From assembly GCA_028386065.3 (NCBI GenBank), contig JAKUCV010002034.1, forward strand, positions 1 to 64,000: 64,000 nt of DNA, read 5' to 3'. Below the pieces are notes generated by a model. The model did not search any database and had not been told where the DNA came from. It saw nothing but the letters and a program-made list of their open reading frames with translations. Below are positions 46,951 through 60,278 of the stretch, one piece after another; positions within the stretch are counted from its first letter, which is position 1; every line of letters starts with the position of its first letter. Both the position numbers and the translations under genes were made by a program. The DNA is from Turnera subulata. Lineage: Eukaryota > Streptophyta > Magnoliopsida > Malpighiales > Passifloraceae.

Positions 46951-47037
46951 AAAGACAAATAACATACATATTATTATTATTATTATTATTATTAAAAAGA
47001 CAAATAACATACATATTATTATTATTATTATTATTAT
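46883..47037. repeat. Composite ATT microsatellite
   Basis: Three blocks of (ATT)n at about 46883-46949, 46970-46994 and 47014-47037, separated by two identical spacers AAAAAGACAAATAACATAC. The ATT run and spacer have been copied together. A long isoleucine- or asparagine-rich ORF read through it is an artefact of the repeat. Confidence 0.9.
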
Positions 47038-47124
47038 CTTTCTTGCGGGTACAACGTTGACTCTGTAACATACATCTCCGGGCTGAACCACATTTGCTTG
47101 CACCCTCTTCTTCTTCACTGCCAT

Positions 47125-47859
47125 TTATCTTTTGGGTACAACGTTGACTCTGAAGCTGTGAGCGTTGTTAGTAATGTTGACCCTGATGCTATCGTTCCAC
47201 GAGAACCACATGCCGCCTGTGTTGTTTTGGCCGTGAAGTTCGAACCGGTTTGCCGGAGGAAAACGAAGTGGGATGACACCATGATTGTCTTCAGGCTGCC
47301 ACTGGGTCTCCGTGAGCAGAACCATATTGGGCTTATACTGGTTCTTCAAATCTCTCAAGGTACGCACGAACTCATGGGAACGCCTAGCGATTCCTCTGCA
47401 GTTCCAAACCAGTAGACGGACCTTTGGCCAAGTTGGTGGTAACCTAGTTACTCGGGGTACGCTCTGGGCAGTCATCGAAACCTGGTAGTAGGTACCTTGG
47501 TTCAGGAATTGGCAAGTGGGCTCTAGGTTGAATTCTTGAAGTCTATCAGAAATGAAAAACATGACAGAATTGGCCGAGCCGTAAAAGGAGGTTCTTAAGG
47601 TGCTTTGGTCCTCTAGGAAGAACGTCTCTTCCATGGGAGTGACAAAGAACCTGGAGGAGTAGAGTTCATCGACGAAGACCAGACGAGGCATCCTGCCGAG
47701 CTCGTTCGCTAGTTCCTCTGGACGCTCGTTAATCAGGCTGTAGGCCAGCCGATTCCTCCTTCCTAAGGAGGCACCCTTGACGAAGAAGACAGCTGATGGA
47801 GAAGGCATTTTGTCTCGGTGATTTTGTGAATGTGTTTTGTGGTTAATTTTTCTAAACAT
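47125..47859 (-). CDS. Unrecognised N-terminus joined to a LINE-type endonuclease fragment
   Basis: A 244-codon ORF from ATG at 47859 (a second ATG at 47808 may be the real start, MPSPSAVFFVKGASLG). Residues up to about 145 match no family I recognise. From about residue 148 it reads VRLLVWNCRGIARRSHEF, NMVLLTETQ and GGMWFSWNDSIRV, the N-terminal third of the endonuclease/exonuclease/phosphatase domain found in plant LINE-derived genes. The later catalytic motifs (GDFN, SDH) are absent, so it should not be an active nuclease. A TATAAAAG on the same strand at 47915-47922 fits a promoter. It may be an expressed chimera, or the relic of a longer gene truncated at the microsatellite. An 18-bp copy of its last coding bases also lies at 47047. 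Confidence 0.5.
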   Translation of the reverse strand: MFRKINHKTHSQNHRDKMPSPSAVFFVKGASLGRRNRLAYSLINERPEELANELGRMPRLVFVDELYSSRFFVTPMEETFFLEDQSTLRTSFYGSANSVMFFISDRLQEFNLEPTCQFLNQGTYYQVSMTAQSVPRVTRLPPTWPKVRLLVWNCRGIARRSHEFVRTLRDLKNQYKPNMVLLTETQWQPEDNHGVIPLRFPPANRFELHGQNNTGGMWFSWNDSIRVNITNNAHSFRVNVVPKR

Positions 47860-47914
47860 GTTTTACAAAACTCTCTTTCAGATGCTTTTGATGATTTGCT
47901 TCTCACTGCTCTGT

Positions 47915-47922
47915 CTTTTATA
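47915..47922 (-). promoter_or_regulatory. TATA box for the minus-strand chimeric ORF
   Basis: TATAAAAG on the minus strand, 56 bp upstream of the first ATG and 107 bp upstream of the second. It diverges from the plus-strand TATATAA at 48659-48665. Confidence 0.45.
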
Positions 47923-48092
47923 CTCTTATGGGGAGTATGGTTACCGTTTTGTTTTTCAAAGTTTATACCCCACATATCTCTGGAAAAGTCTAAAAGATTT
48001 TTCGGTGATTGATGCGACGATACCTCGAGTACGGTGCATGTACGACAAGGTTGCTCCTGTTTGGACATCATGGAGGGATACGAATCCCGGAA

Positions 48093-48598
48093 GATTGAAT
48101 TATTGATTTCTTTTCACAAAACTCCAAACCATTTACGATCTTCAAGATTTTACTTTTTGAAAATTTTGCCACCTATCTCTTATTATTGCTCTCACACATT
48201 GTATGTTTTCGGGCTACAAGGATTTGCTCGGAGATTGAATTATTGATTTCTTTTAACAAAACTCCAAACCGTTTACGATCTTCAAGATTTTACTTTTTGA
48301 AAATTTTGCCACCTATCTCTTACTATTGCTATCACACATTGTATGTTTTCGGGCTACAAGGATTTGCCCGAAAGATTGAATTATTGATTTCTTTTCACAA
48401 AACTCCAAACCGTTTACGATCTTCAAGATTTTACTTTTTGAAAATTTTGCCACCTATCTCTTATTATTGCTCTCACACATTTTATGTTTTCGGGCTACAA
48501 GGATTTGCTCGGATCTTGAATTATTAATTTCTTTTAACAAAACTCCAAACCGTTTACGATCTTCAAGATTTTACTTTTTGAAAATTTTGCCACCTATC
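48093..48598 (+). repeat. 140-bp tandem repeat, about 3.6 copies
   Basis: Units start at 48093, 48233, 48374 and about 48514 (spacing 140-141 bp). All carry TTGAATTATT(G/A)ATTTCTTTT, CAAAACTCCAAACC, TTTTGAAAATTTTGCCACC and CGGGCTACAAGGATTTG and differ at only a few positions. The last unit is partial. The repeat is open in several frames but there is no sign it is translated. It fills the space between two divergent TATA boxes. Confidence 0.92.
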
Positions 48599-48699
48599 CC
48601 GTTAGCCACTCCCATAAAAACTCACATAACCACACTAGCCACACATAAACACTAGGAATATATAACCGAGCATTTTCTGCATATTTCACATAGCAAGTT

Positions 48700-48988
48700 A
48701 TGGCTGACGACGTGGAAGCAACCATTCATGGCCTGTGTGAGGATATTAGGATTGAGGCCGAGCACGGCAAGGCCATGGAAGCGATGTGCCGGCAACTTGT
48801 GGAACAAAATGAACGGCTGGTTGAGATGATCTTCTCACCGAGACCGGCTGTTAGATCGGTGGGAGGAGGCCTATCAGAGGCTCCGTGACAGCTGGGTTGC
48901 AGCGGCCATCGAGAGCAATGATCTGGCCAGAGAAAACAGCCGCCTGAAGGGGGAGCTGAAGATGAAGAAGCCTAGGAGGGCTGATTAG
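48700..48988 (+). pseudogene. Small coiled-coil protein gene, probably frameshifted
   Basis: ATG at 48700 (MADDVEATIHGLCEDIRIEAEH, then AMEAMCRQLVEQNERLVEMI) runs to 48888. A different frame from about 48835 reads LLDRWEEAYQRLRDSW, AAAIESNDLARENSRLKGEL, KMKKPRRAD and stops at TAG 48986-48988. Both parts are charged, heptad-like and of the same character, so a one-base change near 48830-48845 seems to have split a protein of about 95 residues. TATATAA at 48659-48665 lies only 35 bp before the ATG, leaving almost no 5' UTR. No family is recognised. Confidence 0.5.
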
Positions 48989-49137
48989 GAGTGTAGTTTA
49001 ATGTTTTCAATTTTCATTTGTATGTTCCTCTTGTGTTGAATGAAGTGTTTTATAATACAAGTGTGTTCTCTCTTCTCCTGAAAAAATGGCACACCAGAAT
49101 TACATACACTATTCCTATTCCCCCCTAACAGGTTAGC

Positions 49138-51041
<1,904 letters not shown>

Positions 51042-53472
51042 TGTAATAGCCTAGGTAAAATTTATATTTTTACCAGAACTGTTTAAGTTGTTTTTACATT
51101 GATTTACCGCTGAATTTAATCTTGGGTAATTAATTCGAGGTAAATCGAGCATCGGATTCCGAAACCGAGCCTTGCCCCACGTTCGGGATTTTTCTGCGGA
51201 TTTTACGGACCAAAGTTGGAATTTTTCGGGTCCAAAAATCTTCAGAAAAGTCGGGTTTATCCTCGAGGAAACGGACCAGAAATAAAGATAAGGGGGTATA
51301 TCAGTTATTTTATGGTCCGGACGGTACACGCTTCACATGCAACACATTACTGCATAATTGAGGCGACTCAATTATACAGGCTGCTGCCGCCTCTTTCCTG
51401 TGTCACCAGTATCCATGCACGTTTTATAACCCGTGTTTCCTGCTTTTCCAGTACACAACACCACCAGCCTTCATCTTCATCTCTCCTCTGCAAAACCCAC
51501 TGCCCAGTACCCTTCCTTCACTTCTGCTAACAAACCCAGTGCAACTCACCTGTAAAAGAAACCAACCAGAAACAAAACAAAACAAAACAAAACAACCACA
51601 CACATAAACTGTGTCTCCTCCCCGTGAACCGCCACCACCAACAACCCGAAACACCACCCGGGGACCACCACAGCACCTCCACCTCCACCACCTGCACCTT
51701 CTCCTCCTCTCCTTTTTCCTCTCCTCCCTCGCTCCTCGTCGCTGCAACCCGAAGCCGCCGTCGTCGCCTTCCTTCCGTGCGCGACGACCAGCAGCCGGCG
51801 GAACCAAGTCACGTCTGCCGCCCTCACGTCGCCTCCGTCCGTGCCTCGTCCTTCCCAACGCGCACCGCCTCGCCTTGCGTGCGCCGCTGCTGCAGTTCAC
51901 TAGGTGAGCTACGGGTTGTGATGACCCGTTTGAGGTTTCGGGTGGGTCTGACCTGGCAGGTTGGGCTGGGGCGTCATGGGTCTGGTTGTGCAGCTGGGCC
52001 TGCTGCCTGGGCTGGCGTCTGGGATCCTGCTTGGGGCTTGGGTTTAGTCCATGTGGTACGCTGGGCTATACTATTTTGGCCCAGTCCGATTTAAATTAAA
52101 AAAAAAAAAAGAGAGAGAGAAATTCTGGAAAAAATAAAATTAAGGTTTACAAAATATATATTTTGGAAAAAATGTGGAGAAAAAAATAATAATTATTTTG
52201 GAAATGATATTATCAAGTATGGTACCGGAATAATATCCGGGCATAAAGTATGGTATATATTTTTGACACATGGATAAAAATGGTGAATGATGATGATAAT
52301 GGAAAATAACCCGAGGCAGTAACCGAGACGGACTAGCAATTTATTTTATGGCATATAGTATTAGTCTGGCATCTGCATACCATCTTATGTGCGCATATTA
52401 CTTGTTTAATATAGGAGTTGATAACGAGCAGTTCCCTAAAGAACCAGCTGTGGAACCTGCCGAGGAGTTCTATAACTGATAACCGGCTAAGGTGAGGATG
52501 GATAACCCTTGATATGCTGCCTATAATACTTGGTTGTGTGTTGTTGTTCGATTGAACTGTTGTGTGCTGATATATTGTTGATTATGAATACTTGGTGATT
52601 GGAATTGTTGAGGATTTGGTCTGTCAACTGTGGACAAGAGTTGAATAACTTGTGAATTTGATAATTGGAAATTGTGATTGAGAAGGTATACTGGAATGAT
52701 AATGAGTTAAGTGTCACGTGGAAAGTAGAGGTATGATTAGATGGTTAGAGACTGGTTATGTGGTGGCCATGGTCGGTTTCTTGGTTGGGATATTGATCCC
52801 AGATTGATTTGGTTATGGGATGTTGATCCCGGGTTTTGTTTGATCTGGTATCCGGAATAGTTAATAACTTGGTACGACCCTAGCTTGTCTAGTGACGGGG
52901 CCCAGATAATAAAATTGGACTAATTAATTATCTTTTTGCTTTGGTGCAGACTTGATCAGTGGTGTGTTTGGTATAGTTATGACAGTTGCCTATGTTTATT
53001 TTCCCGAAGTATCATGATTGCCTGCATATTATTGATTATCCATGATTGTGTTTAAATGTACCAGTGAGCGTTTCAAACTCACCCCTCGCCTGCGTGGTTT
53101 CATCACGTAGGTTGAGTTTGTTCGTAGTTCAGGTACGAAGTACGACGGCTGCTGTATTCTTCTCCACCTGACTCCGGATCCATACCTCCGCTACATGTTC
53201 ATACAAGACTTCCGCTGCTGTAATTTATAGGTCACTGTGTTGCTATATTGCCTCTGTTGCTGTATCATATATTTTCTGCTGCTGCTGTAGAGATTTGGAG
53301 TGTGTTGTTTGAATAATGGTCCTCGAGTATGGGTGATAGATAAAGTCTTAAATCTTCTGTTGTATTTGGATTTGATATTGTAATTTGACTATGATGTACT
53401 GTCTGTTCTATCAATAAGAATAATTCCGGCACGTATTTACCATACCTAGTAAATACGGGTCGAGACGTTTCA
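51042..53472 (+). mobile_element. Solo LTR (about 2.43 kb) with 5-bp target duplication
   Basis: Starts TGTAATAGCCTAGG and ends CGAGACGTTTCA, the TG...CA ends of an LTR, and is flanked by CTTTT at 51037-51041 and 53473-53477. The paralogous spacer at about 33731-33760 (GTGTGGCTCTTTTGGGGTC) is the empty site. No gag/pol sequence or internal LTR repeat is visible, so a solo LTR fits best; a non-autonomous element with very short internal region is less likely. A GC-rich stretch at 51600-51900 is open in several frames but has no recognised protein. Orientation is not certain. Length suits Ty3/gypsy LTRs, but the family is unassigned. Confidence 0.82.
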
Positions 53473-53477
53473 CTTTT

Positions 53478-54516
53478 GGAGTCCCGCATTTGCTCTCTCT
53501 CTCTCAGGTCTTCATCTTCCTCCAAGGCAGACTCTACTATTCGTATACCTGCAATTTATTCCTTGACCTTCTGTAATAAGCCAACTTTCTTGGTGATCTA
53601 CTGCATTATGTGTGCTATTTGACAATTGCCAAGCATGTTCCTATGTCATTGTCAAGCACCCTTTTTTTGACAATTTGTCACGCATGCTCCTGCATCACGG
53701 ACCCAAAGCACTAAATGGCTAACTATTTTCTATAACCAATTACTTCCTTATTTATTTGATTGATTTAATCTTAAGAAAAACAAATATTTTTTATAACCAA
53801 TTATTTCCTAATTAGTTCACAACCTGTGTTGAAATGAATACTTCATCTAACTTTCTTAACTAGTCTGATATCTCAAGCTCAGTTGGAAAATATGGAATGA
53901 GAAAAAAAAAAGAAGAAAAAAAAAAGGCATATGCAGGGTTTTGCCAAAAAAGAACCATACCTGGTGATCACTTTCCAGTCAAAGACCACAATGCAAAACC
54001 AAATGTCTCTTCCATTGCCATACAATTTCCTCACATATGAGATTACATTTTCACTTGGTTCTTACCATAATCTCTCTCCACTTGTTTTTAATTCTCAAGT
54101 CAAAGTCAAGTAAACAAAGAATTATGACAAACATGACTATGTTTACGAGTATGCATTTTCTCGTTAAATCTACCGACAATAGCAGCTAAATCGTCCTAAT
54201 CTTGATTGTGATTGCTGTTGAAAAAACTGCAGCAGCCCTAACATGGACCCAAAGCTTCATGTCACAAGTCACAACTCATGTATTATCTGCAGGAAAGATT
54301 CCTCCAAAACGCGTCCTAATTATCACTTCCCTTTCCTTTTCGCAAAATGCACAAATATCCAGAAACCAAATTATGGTCAAGAAATAACTGTGTGTGTACG
54401 AAGAAAGGACCTTCTAGTGTGTCCATATTCTTCTCATTCAGGCATAGTTTCCTGGTATTTGCTTTTGAAAAAAGTAGCATTCCTGGTAATTTCGTTTCCC
54501 TTTACACAACGAAAGC
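53478..54516. other. Spacer upstream of CNL-5
   Basis: Continues the spacer interrupted by the solo LTR: GGAGTCCCGCATTTGCTCTC matches 33747 onwards, and the distal promoter block near 53885 matches 32600 and 34030. No gene is supported. Confidence 0.55.
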
Positions 54517-54752
54517 TATATAAATCCTCGCCTGCCACTCCAGTCCCTGCAGAAAACACTCTACACAGCACAAAAGACACATTGCTTTTACACTGCAGTA
54601 ATCAAGCTTGAAGTTAATCTGTTGGTAAGAAATCTAAACTTCTTTGATCCATCATCCACTGGCAGAAGTTGATCATTTTGTTTGCTTTTCATCATGAACC
54701 TGCTGTGTTTCTCTAATTCTTACGCACTGGGTTTTCTTTCTTGAAACAACAG
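54517..54752 (+). promoter_or_regulatory. CNL-5 core promoter and 5'-UTR intron
   Basis: TATATAAA at 54517-54524; predicted 5'-UTR intron from GTAAGAAAT at 54625 to CAACAG at 54752, 4 bases before the ATG. Confidence 0.65.
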
Positions 54753-54756
54753 AGTC

Positions 54757-57700
54757 ATGGCCGGAGCTATGGTGGCAAGTGCTGCTCTATCCGCCCTCTT
54801 TAGAGTTTTGCTGGAAAGGCTGGCTTCTCGTGAGGCTGTGGACTTCTTCCGGGGTGGACAACTCAGTCGTACGCTGCTGCAGAACTTGGAAACAACCTTG
54901 AACACTGTCAGTGCAGTGCTTGATGATGCGGAGGAGAAGCAGATTACTTCACCTTTTGTGAAGAGATGGTTGGATTATCTCAAAGATGTTGCCTATGATG
55001 CTGACGATTTCCTGGACGAGATTGCTTACAAGATGGAGTTCAAACAAGTACCTAAGTGCTGCTCTGATCAGGTGCAAAACTTACTCATCTCTTCTATTAA
55101 TCCATGTAGAAATGGAGTNNNNNNNNNNNNNNNNNNNNNNNNNNNNNNNNNNNNNNNNNNNNNNNNNNNNNNNNNNNNNNNNNNNNNNNNNNNNNNNNNN
55201 NNNNNNNNNNNNNNNNNNNNNNNNNNNNNNNNNNNNNNNNNNNNNNNNNNNNNNNNNNNNNNNNNNNNNNNNNNNNNNNNNNNNNNNNNNNNNNNNNNNN
55301 NNNNNNNNNNNNNNNNNNNNNNNNNNNNNNNNNNNNNNNNNNNNNNNNNNNNNNNNNNNNNNNNNNNNNNNNNNNNNNNNNNNNNNNNNNNNNNNNNNNN
55401 NNNNNNNNNNNNNNNNNNNNNNNNNNNNNNNNNNNNNNNNNNNNNNNNNNNNNNNNNNNNNNNNNNNNNNNNNNNNNNNNNNNNNNNNNNNNNNNNNNNN
55501 NNNNNNNNNNNNNNNNNNNNNNNNNNNNNNNNNNNNNNNNNNNNNNNNNNNNNNNNNNNNNNNNNNNNNNNNNNNNNNNNNNNNNNNNNNNNNNNNNNNN
55601 NNNNNNNNNNNNNNNNNNNNNNNNNNNNNNNNNNNNNNNNNNNNNNNNNNNNNNNNNNNNNNNNNNNNNNNNNNNNNNNNNNNNNNNNNNNNNNNNNNNN
55701 NNNNNNNNNNNNNNNNNNNNNNNNNNNNNNNNNNNNNNNNNNNNNNNNNNNNNNNNNNNNNNNNNNNNNNNNNNNNNNNNNNNNNNNNNNNNNNNNNNNN
55801 NNNNNNNNNNNNNNNNNNNNNNNNNNNNNNNNNNNNNNNNNNNNNNNNNNNNNNNNATACTTGGAAGATCTTGCATCAAGGTCGTTCTTTCAAAAATTTG
55901 GAGGATCTGAAGATCCTGATTGCTTTGTAATGCATGACCTCATCCATGACTTGGCAAGATCTATATCAAGAGAGTTTTGCTTTAATGGCGAAGATGTCAA
56001 TTTAGGTGGACTTACAGGAAGGACTCGCCATTTGTATCTTACAAGAAATGGAGGTTCAACTTTGGCCGATGTAAAAGTAGAGGTCTTGCGTTCCTTGATA
56101 TGTTCGGAGGAAGGTGTACATGAAGATGCGTTGAGGCATCTTGAAAACAATGCGTTGAGAGTGCTGGATCTAAGTGGTTCTTTTGGTGGCATATCAAATT
56201 TGGTTGCAACTTCCAAACATTTGAGGCTGATGGGACTTAGAGGCAACTCTTTGAAAAAGCTACCAAAAAATGTGACTACTCTTTGCAAGTTGCAGACATT
56301 GGTGGTGGAAAAATGTTGGGCACTTACTACATTATCTAATTCAATAGGCAATTTGAAGCATCTGAGACATTTGAGCCTTAAGAAAACGTCATTGATACAG
56401 TTGCCGGATTCAATAGGAAAGTTGAAGGATTTGAGGCATCTACATCTTGGATATACTCAAATTGAACGGCTTCCTGGATCTATATGTGGTCTGTACAATT
56501 TGCAGACTTTAAACTTAGGGTGGTGCAGAAATCTTGTGGAACTGCCGGATAAGATGATGGATTTAATCAACTTGAGTCATCTTGATATTGTGGAGACTCC
56601 TCGTTTGGAATATATGCCAGTAGAGATGGGTAAATTGATCAACCTCCAAACACTACCAAGATTCGTTGTGGGGAAAGAGCAGCGAGGGTCTAAGATTCGG
56701 GAGTTAGGGGAGCTTCGAAATTTGCAAGGAAGATTAGAGCTCAGAAAAATTGGGAATGTTGTGGATGAACAAGATGCCTTGGGAGCTAATTTAAAAGAGA
56801 AGAAAGGACTGAAGGAATTGAAGTTTCGTTGGGAGGAGGGAAATGATGCTAACTCTGGTACCCTCGACAGAAGCGTACTTCAGCACTTGCAGCCTCACGT
56901 GGATGTGAGAGTCATTGAGATTTGGGGATATAGGGGTGCAAGTTTCCCAGATTGGGTTGGAGACTCTTCTTATTCCAACATCGTGAGATTGGAACTCGCG
57001 TGGTGTGGAAACTGCACCCGTTTGCCACCAGTTGGGCAGTTGCCGTCTCTAGAAGAACTTGAAATATATGGGTTTGAGTCTGTAGTGTCGGTGGGGCCCG
57101 AGTTTTTGTATGGGAGTCGCAGCAATTCCATCCAACCATTTAGATCCCTCAAGAAATTGGAATTTGCACGAATGCCACAATGGAAGGAATGGATTTGTGC
57201 TGCTGATGGTGATGATGATGCCGACGATGGCAACAGAATAACCACTCCCTCTCCCTCTTCTAGTCACTCTATCTATTGGAGGATGTCGGAAACTGAGTAA
57301 AATCAATTTTCACATTTCGGTCTCATCCCTTCACTCCCTGTCTCTAATTGATTGTTCAGAATTGGAATCGGTGGGTTTTATAGAAGAAGAAGGAGAAGGG
57401 AGTTTGCCGTCCACGTTACAACAACTTACGATTGGAGGTAGCGACAAGTCCATCGCTGGGCTCATGCGTTGGGGTTTGCACAAACTCCCTTCTCTTACAG
57501 TCTTGGAGTTACGAAACAATCAACTTATGGAATCCTTCCCCGACAAGATATTGTTGCCTTCCAGTCTTTCAAAAATCCACATCTCCGGGCTTAAGAATAT
57601 AAAATCATTGGATTACGAGGGGCTTCGACACCTTACTTGTCTTCGAACATTGGAAATCTGGGATTGCCCGAAGTTTGAAAGAATACCAGAAGAAGGATTG

Positions 57701-57820
57701 CCCTCTTCCCTTTCCAGTTTAGAAATTCATTCCTGTCCTCTGCTGGAGAAAAGTTGTGAGAGGGAGAAAGGGGAAGATTGGTCCAAGATTTCTCATATCC
57801 CCTCCATATGGATTTACTGA
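54757..57820 (+). pseudogene. CNL-5: CC-NB-ARC-LRR resistance gene, NB-ARC lost in an assembly gap, LRR frameshifted
   Basis: ATG 54757 opens the CC domain (VASAALSALFRVLLERLA, DDAEEKQIT, VAYDADDFLDEI), almost identical to CNL-2. Bases 55119-55856 are N and replace nearly the whole NB-ARC; by comparison with CNL-4 about 1056 bp belong there, so the gap is undersized. Sequence resumes at YLEDLASRSFFQ, then MHDLIHDLA (about 55928) and LRRs. At about 57243 a net 7-bp insertion (CCACTCCCTCTCCC against CCTTCCC) shifts the frame, which stops at 57300. The remaining LRRs are open in another frame to the normal end at 57820 (ISHIPSIWIY). Integrity of the NB-ARC is unknown. Earlier LRRs also lack a few codons (ENNALRVLDL). 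Confidence 0.85.
55119..55856. other. Assembly gap (738 N)
   Basis: Run of N. Its left edge falls after AATGGAGT, the same sequence that precedes the single N at 26445 in CNL-2. Confidence 1.
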
Positions 57821-60278
57821 ATAACTGGAAAAGAATCAGCTAAAGCAGTGTAGCAGTCTAAAAATCTCTCGTTTCTTACTTTACCAAGCAGCGAGGTATG
57901 CGGTAGAGCAATCACAAATTTTCCCTTCCCTCTCCTTAATTTGTAAAACTCTTTGTGTTTTTATGACCCTTTCTCTTCTTCTTGCAGTATAATAAAACTG
58001 GCAATCAAAAGTTGCTGGGAATGTAGATTGGTTTGCCAACTCCAATTGTCAATGAGCCGGAGATTCTTAATGTTGGAAATAAAACTGGCAAGCAATTAAG
58101 GTATTGTTAATGATGGAACTGCTACTACTACTATAAGATTAAGGAGGGTGTTGCTCCTTCTCTTCTATGTGTTCCGTAAACTGTAAACTGTTGTTGTACG
58201 TACTTGGCTTCTGCCCTGCTTCATAATGGGGGGCCATCATTTTTTTTGTAGGAAGCTATGTATGAAGATGGATGTCAAAGCATCTCCTCACTCCAATCGG
58301 CGGCCAAGCAGAGTCAGGACAATGGAGGAGGAGGAGAAGGAAAGGTGCGGTGTTGCTGTGGCAGAGGGAGGAAAACAGAGATTGGCAGGCAGTTTGATGG
58401 AATTCTATTGGCAATTCTCAAGTGTATGTTACACCTCAATTGCACAATGTTGCGATCTCACACACTAACTTTTCTAGTGTGGGGTTTCTGTTTCTGTGAT
58501 TCTTAATAAGTTCTTTCTCCTTATTTCCCTCCCTTATGTGTCATGATCAGTCTTGCTGCTGCTCGTTTTCATAAATAAATGCCTAAGGCTTCTCCTGAAC
58601 ATTTCTAAGTTGATGTACGAATCAAATCCATGACATGAATGGAGCATGCACAGTTTGTAGGGTGCCCCCTTATTAGGTGCCGATCGAAACTTGAGAGAGA
58701 TTAGTCATGTGTTGACGGGGATACTCTTCTTTACTATCACATATGCATAAAATAAATGGACACAGTAATTAGCAAAAAAACCTGAACCAAGCAATCCCAG
58801 TAACAAGCCTGAGATGCAACTTATAGGCCACAGTTCCACATGACTCTCCAGTTTCAATTTGGGAAGAATTTTACAGAAGGGAACTGCAAGTGTAAATCTT
58901 GTTCAGACCATATAAATCAAAAATTTTGCACAACAATATTGCACCATTGATCCATATCAAAACTCCTACATCTCATCTCTACATTAACAATCTCCTTTTT
59001 CGACCACCAGAATGTGCAGCTTCTGTTCTCCATCCGAAAAGCCCTCTGCTCCCATGATTTAGCATTCTAAGATATCAAGAAAATGTAGCATATCCTCCAA
59101 AATAAGCAACTGGGAAGTATCTCTACCAGAAGCATTCCTTCTGCTAAGGCTAATCGGATTGCGGATGGGGGGGCATCTTTTTTTTGCAGGAAGATATGTA
59201 TGAAGATGGATGTCAAAGTATCCCCTCACTCCAAGCGGCGGGCCGAAGAAGAGTCAGGACAATGGAGAAGGAGGAGGAAAGGTGCGGTCCGGTGCAGTAT
59301 TGAAATTAATCCAATCTGAATTATATTTATAACAGGTACCTTCCTCTGTTTTTCCTTTCCTTTCTTGGTACGGTATGTTTCTGATCACCAATTGTGACGT
59401 TTGTAAAGCAATAATATACTTTTAATAACTATAACATTTTATTACCTTAAAGCAGGGTTTAAGACTGTCAAATACATTAATTATTTATTCTTTTATTGAT
59501 TTTTTCTTTCAATATTGATAATTACGTGGTCTGCAAGGACATCTTCATCCATCTTGTTATACATCCTTGTTTTGATAATTAGCTCCAATAAAAATACTAC
59601 CATCAGCATATGATTTCTGGAAAATAATGGTAGATTCTCCCAATTCTCCCCCCCCACCCCCCCCCCCCCCCCAATATGCAGGAATTAAGCACAGCGGAAT
59701 GATTCTTCCAGTTAAGCATATTCATAGCATCCGAGCCATTAATGTTTGCGTCTCGCTGTTGCGTTGTGGACATTCTCTGATTGAGATGAACAAATATTGG
59801 TTTTGATGATTTTAGTTTGATTCTGATTCTGCAGGGAATGAATTGGTTGATGCTGCAGGAAGGAAGGAAGCACCCTGTGTGGGAATCCCAGCCCTGACAT
59901 GAATAGCACAGTAGAGAATGCTTGCATCAACAATTTCAAGAGGAAGCGCCCCATTTTTGTTCCATGGACCAGACTCTTGAAGAAAGCAAAGAGCACCAAT
60001 GCTTCAGGAAAGCAAAAGAGCACCAATGCACACACTGAGCCGCATTTTCACCATCTTTAGCCCCTTCTTGTTCTCTCTGACACCTACATTGGTTTAAATG
60101 GCCCCCTTGAGGAGCTTCAGGCCGAAAAGATGAGAGGGCTATTGTGGAGGAATGGTGGTGGAGGAGTGGTGATCACTAGCTACGATTATCAAGAAAACCA
60201 AACTAACAATGTAGCAGTGATCAGTAGGATTGTCAAAAATGCAAGAATGGAACTGCTAAAGATGGCTTGACTTGTAAT
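57821..60278. other. CNL-5 3' tail, SINE-like repeat and an orphan 3' tail
   Basis: 57890-58380: shared CNL 3' tail with predicted introns (GTATGCGG at 57896 to TTGCAG near 57987; GTATTGTTAATG near 58101 to TTTTGTAG near 58251). 58625-58740: SINE-like repeat related to that at 945. 59150-60278: a second 3' tail starting GCATCTTTTTTTTGCAGGAAG with no receptor gene before it. A C-rich run lies at 59648-59672. Confidence 0.6.
58625..58740 (+). repeat. SINE-like repeat copy
   Basis: GAATGGAGCATGCACAG, TAGGGTGCCCCC, GCCGATCGAAACTTGAGAG and GATTAGTC...GGATACTCTTCT align with 1030-1115, so this is a second, 5'-truncated copy of the repeat at 945-1135. Confidence 0.55.

Noticed and set aside
46741..47124. 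ORF rich in isoleucine on the minus strand
   Set aside because: It is a translation of the ATT microsatellite.
48093..48598. Tandem repeat as a CRISPR-like array
   Set aside because: Units are 140 bp and directly adjacent with no unique spacers; this is a plant nuclear tandem repeat.
51424..51907. Overlapping ORFs on both strands in a GC-rich tract
   Set aside because: Open because of base composition; proline/arginine-rich with no domain, and located inside the solo LTR.
55097..55930. ORFs across the N run
   Set aside because: They consist almost wholly of unknown residues.
59648..59672. C-rich run as a regulatory or i-motif site
   Set aside because: A simple homopolymer in a repeat-derived tail, absent from paralogous tails; sequencing quality is poor in such runs.
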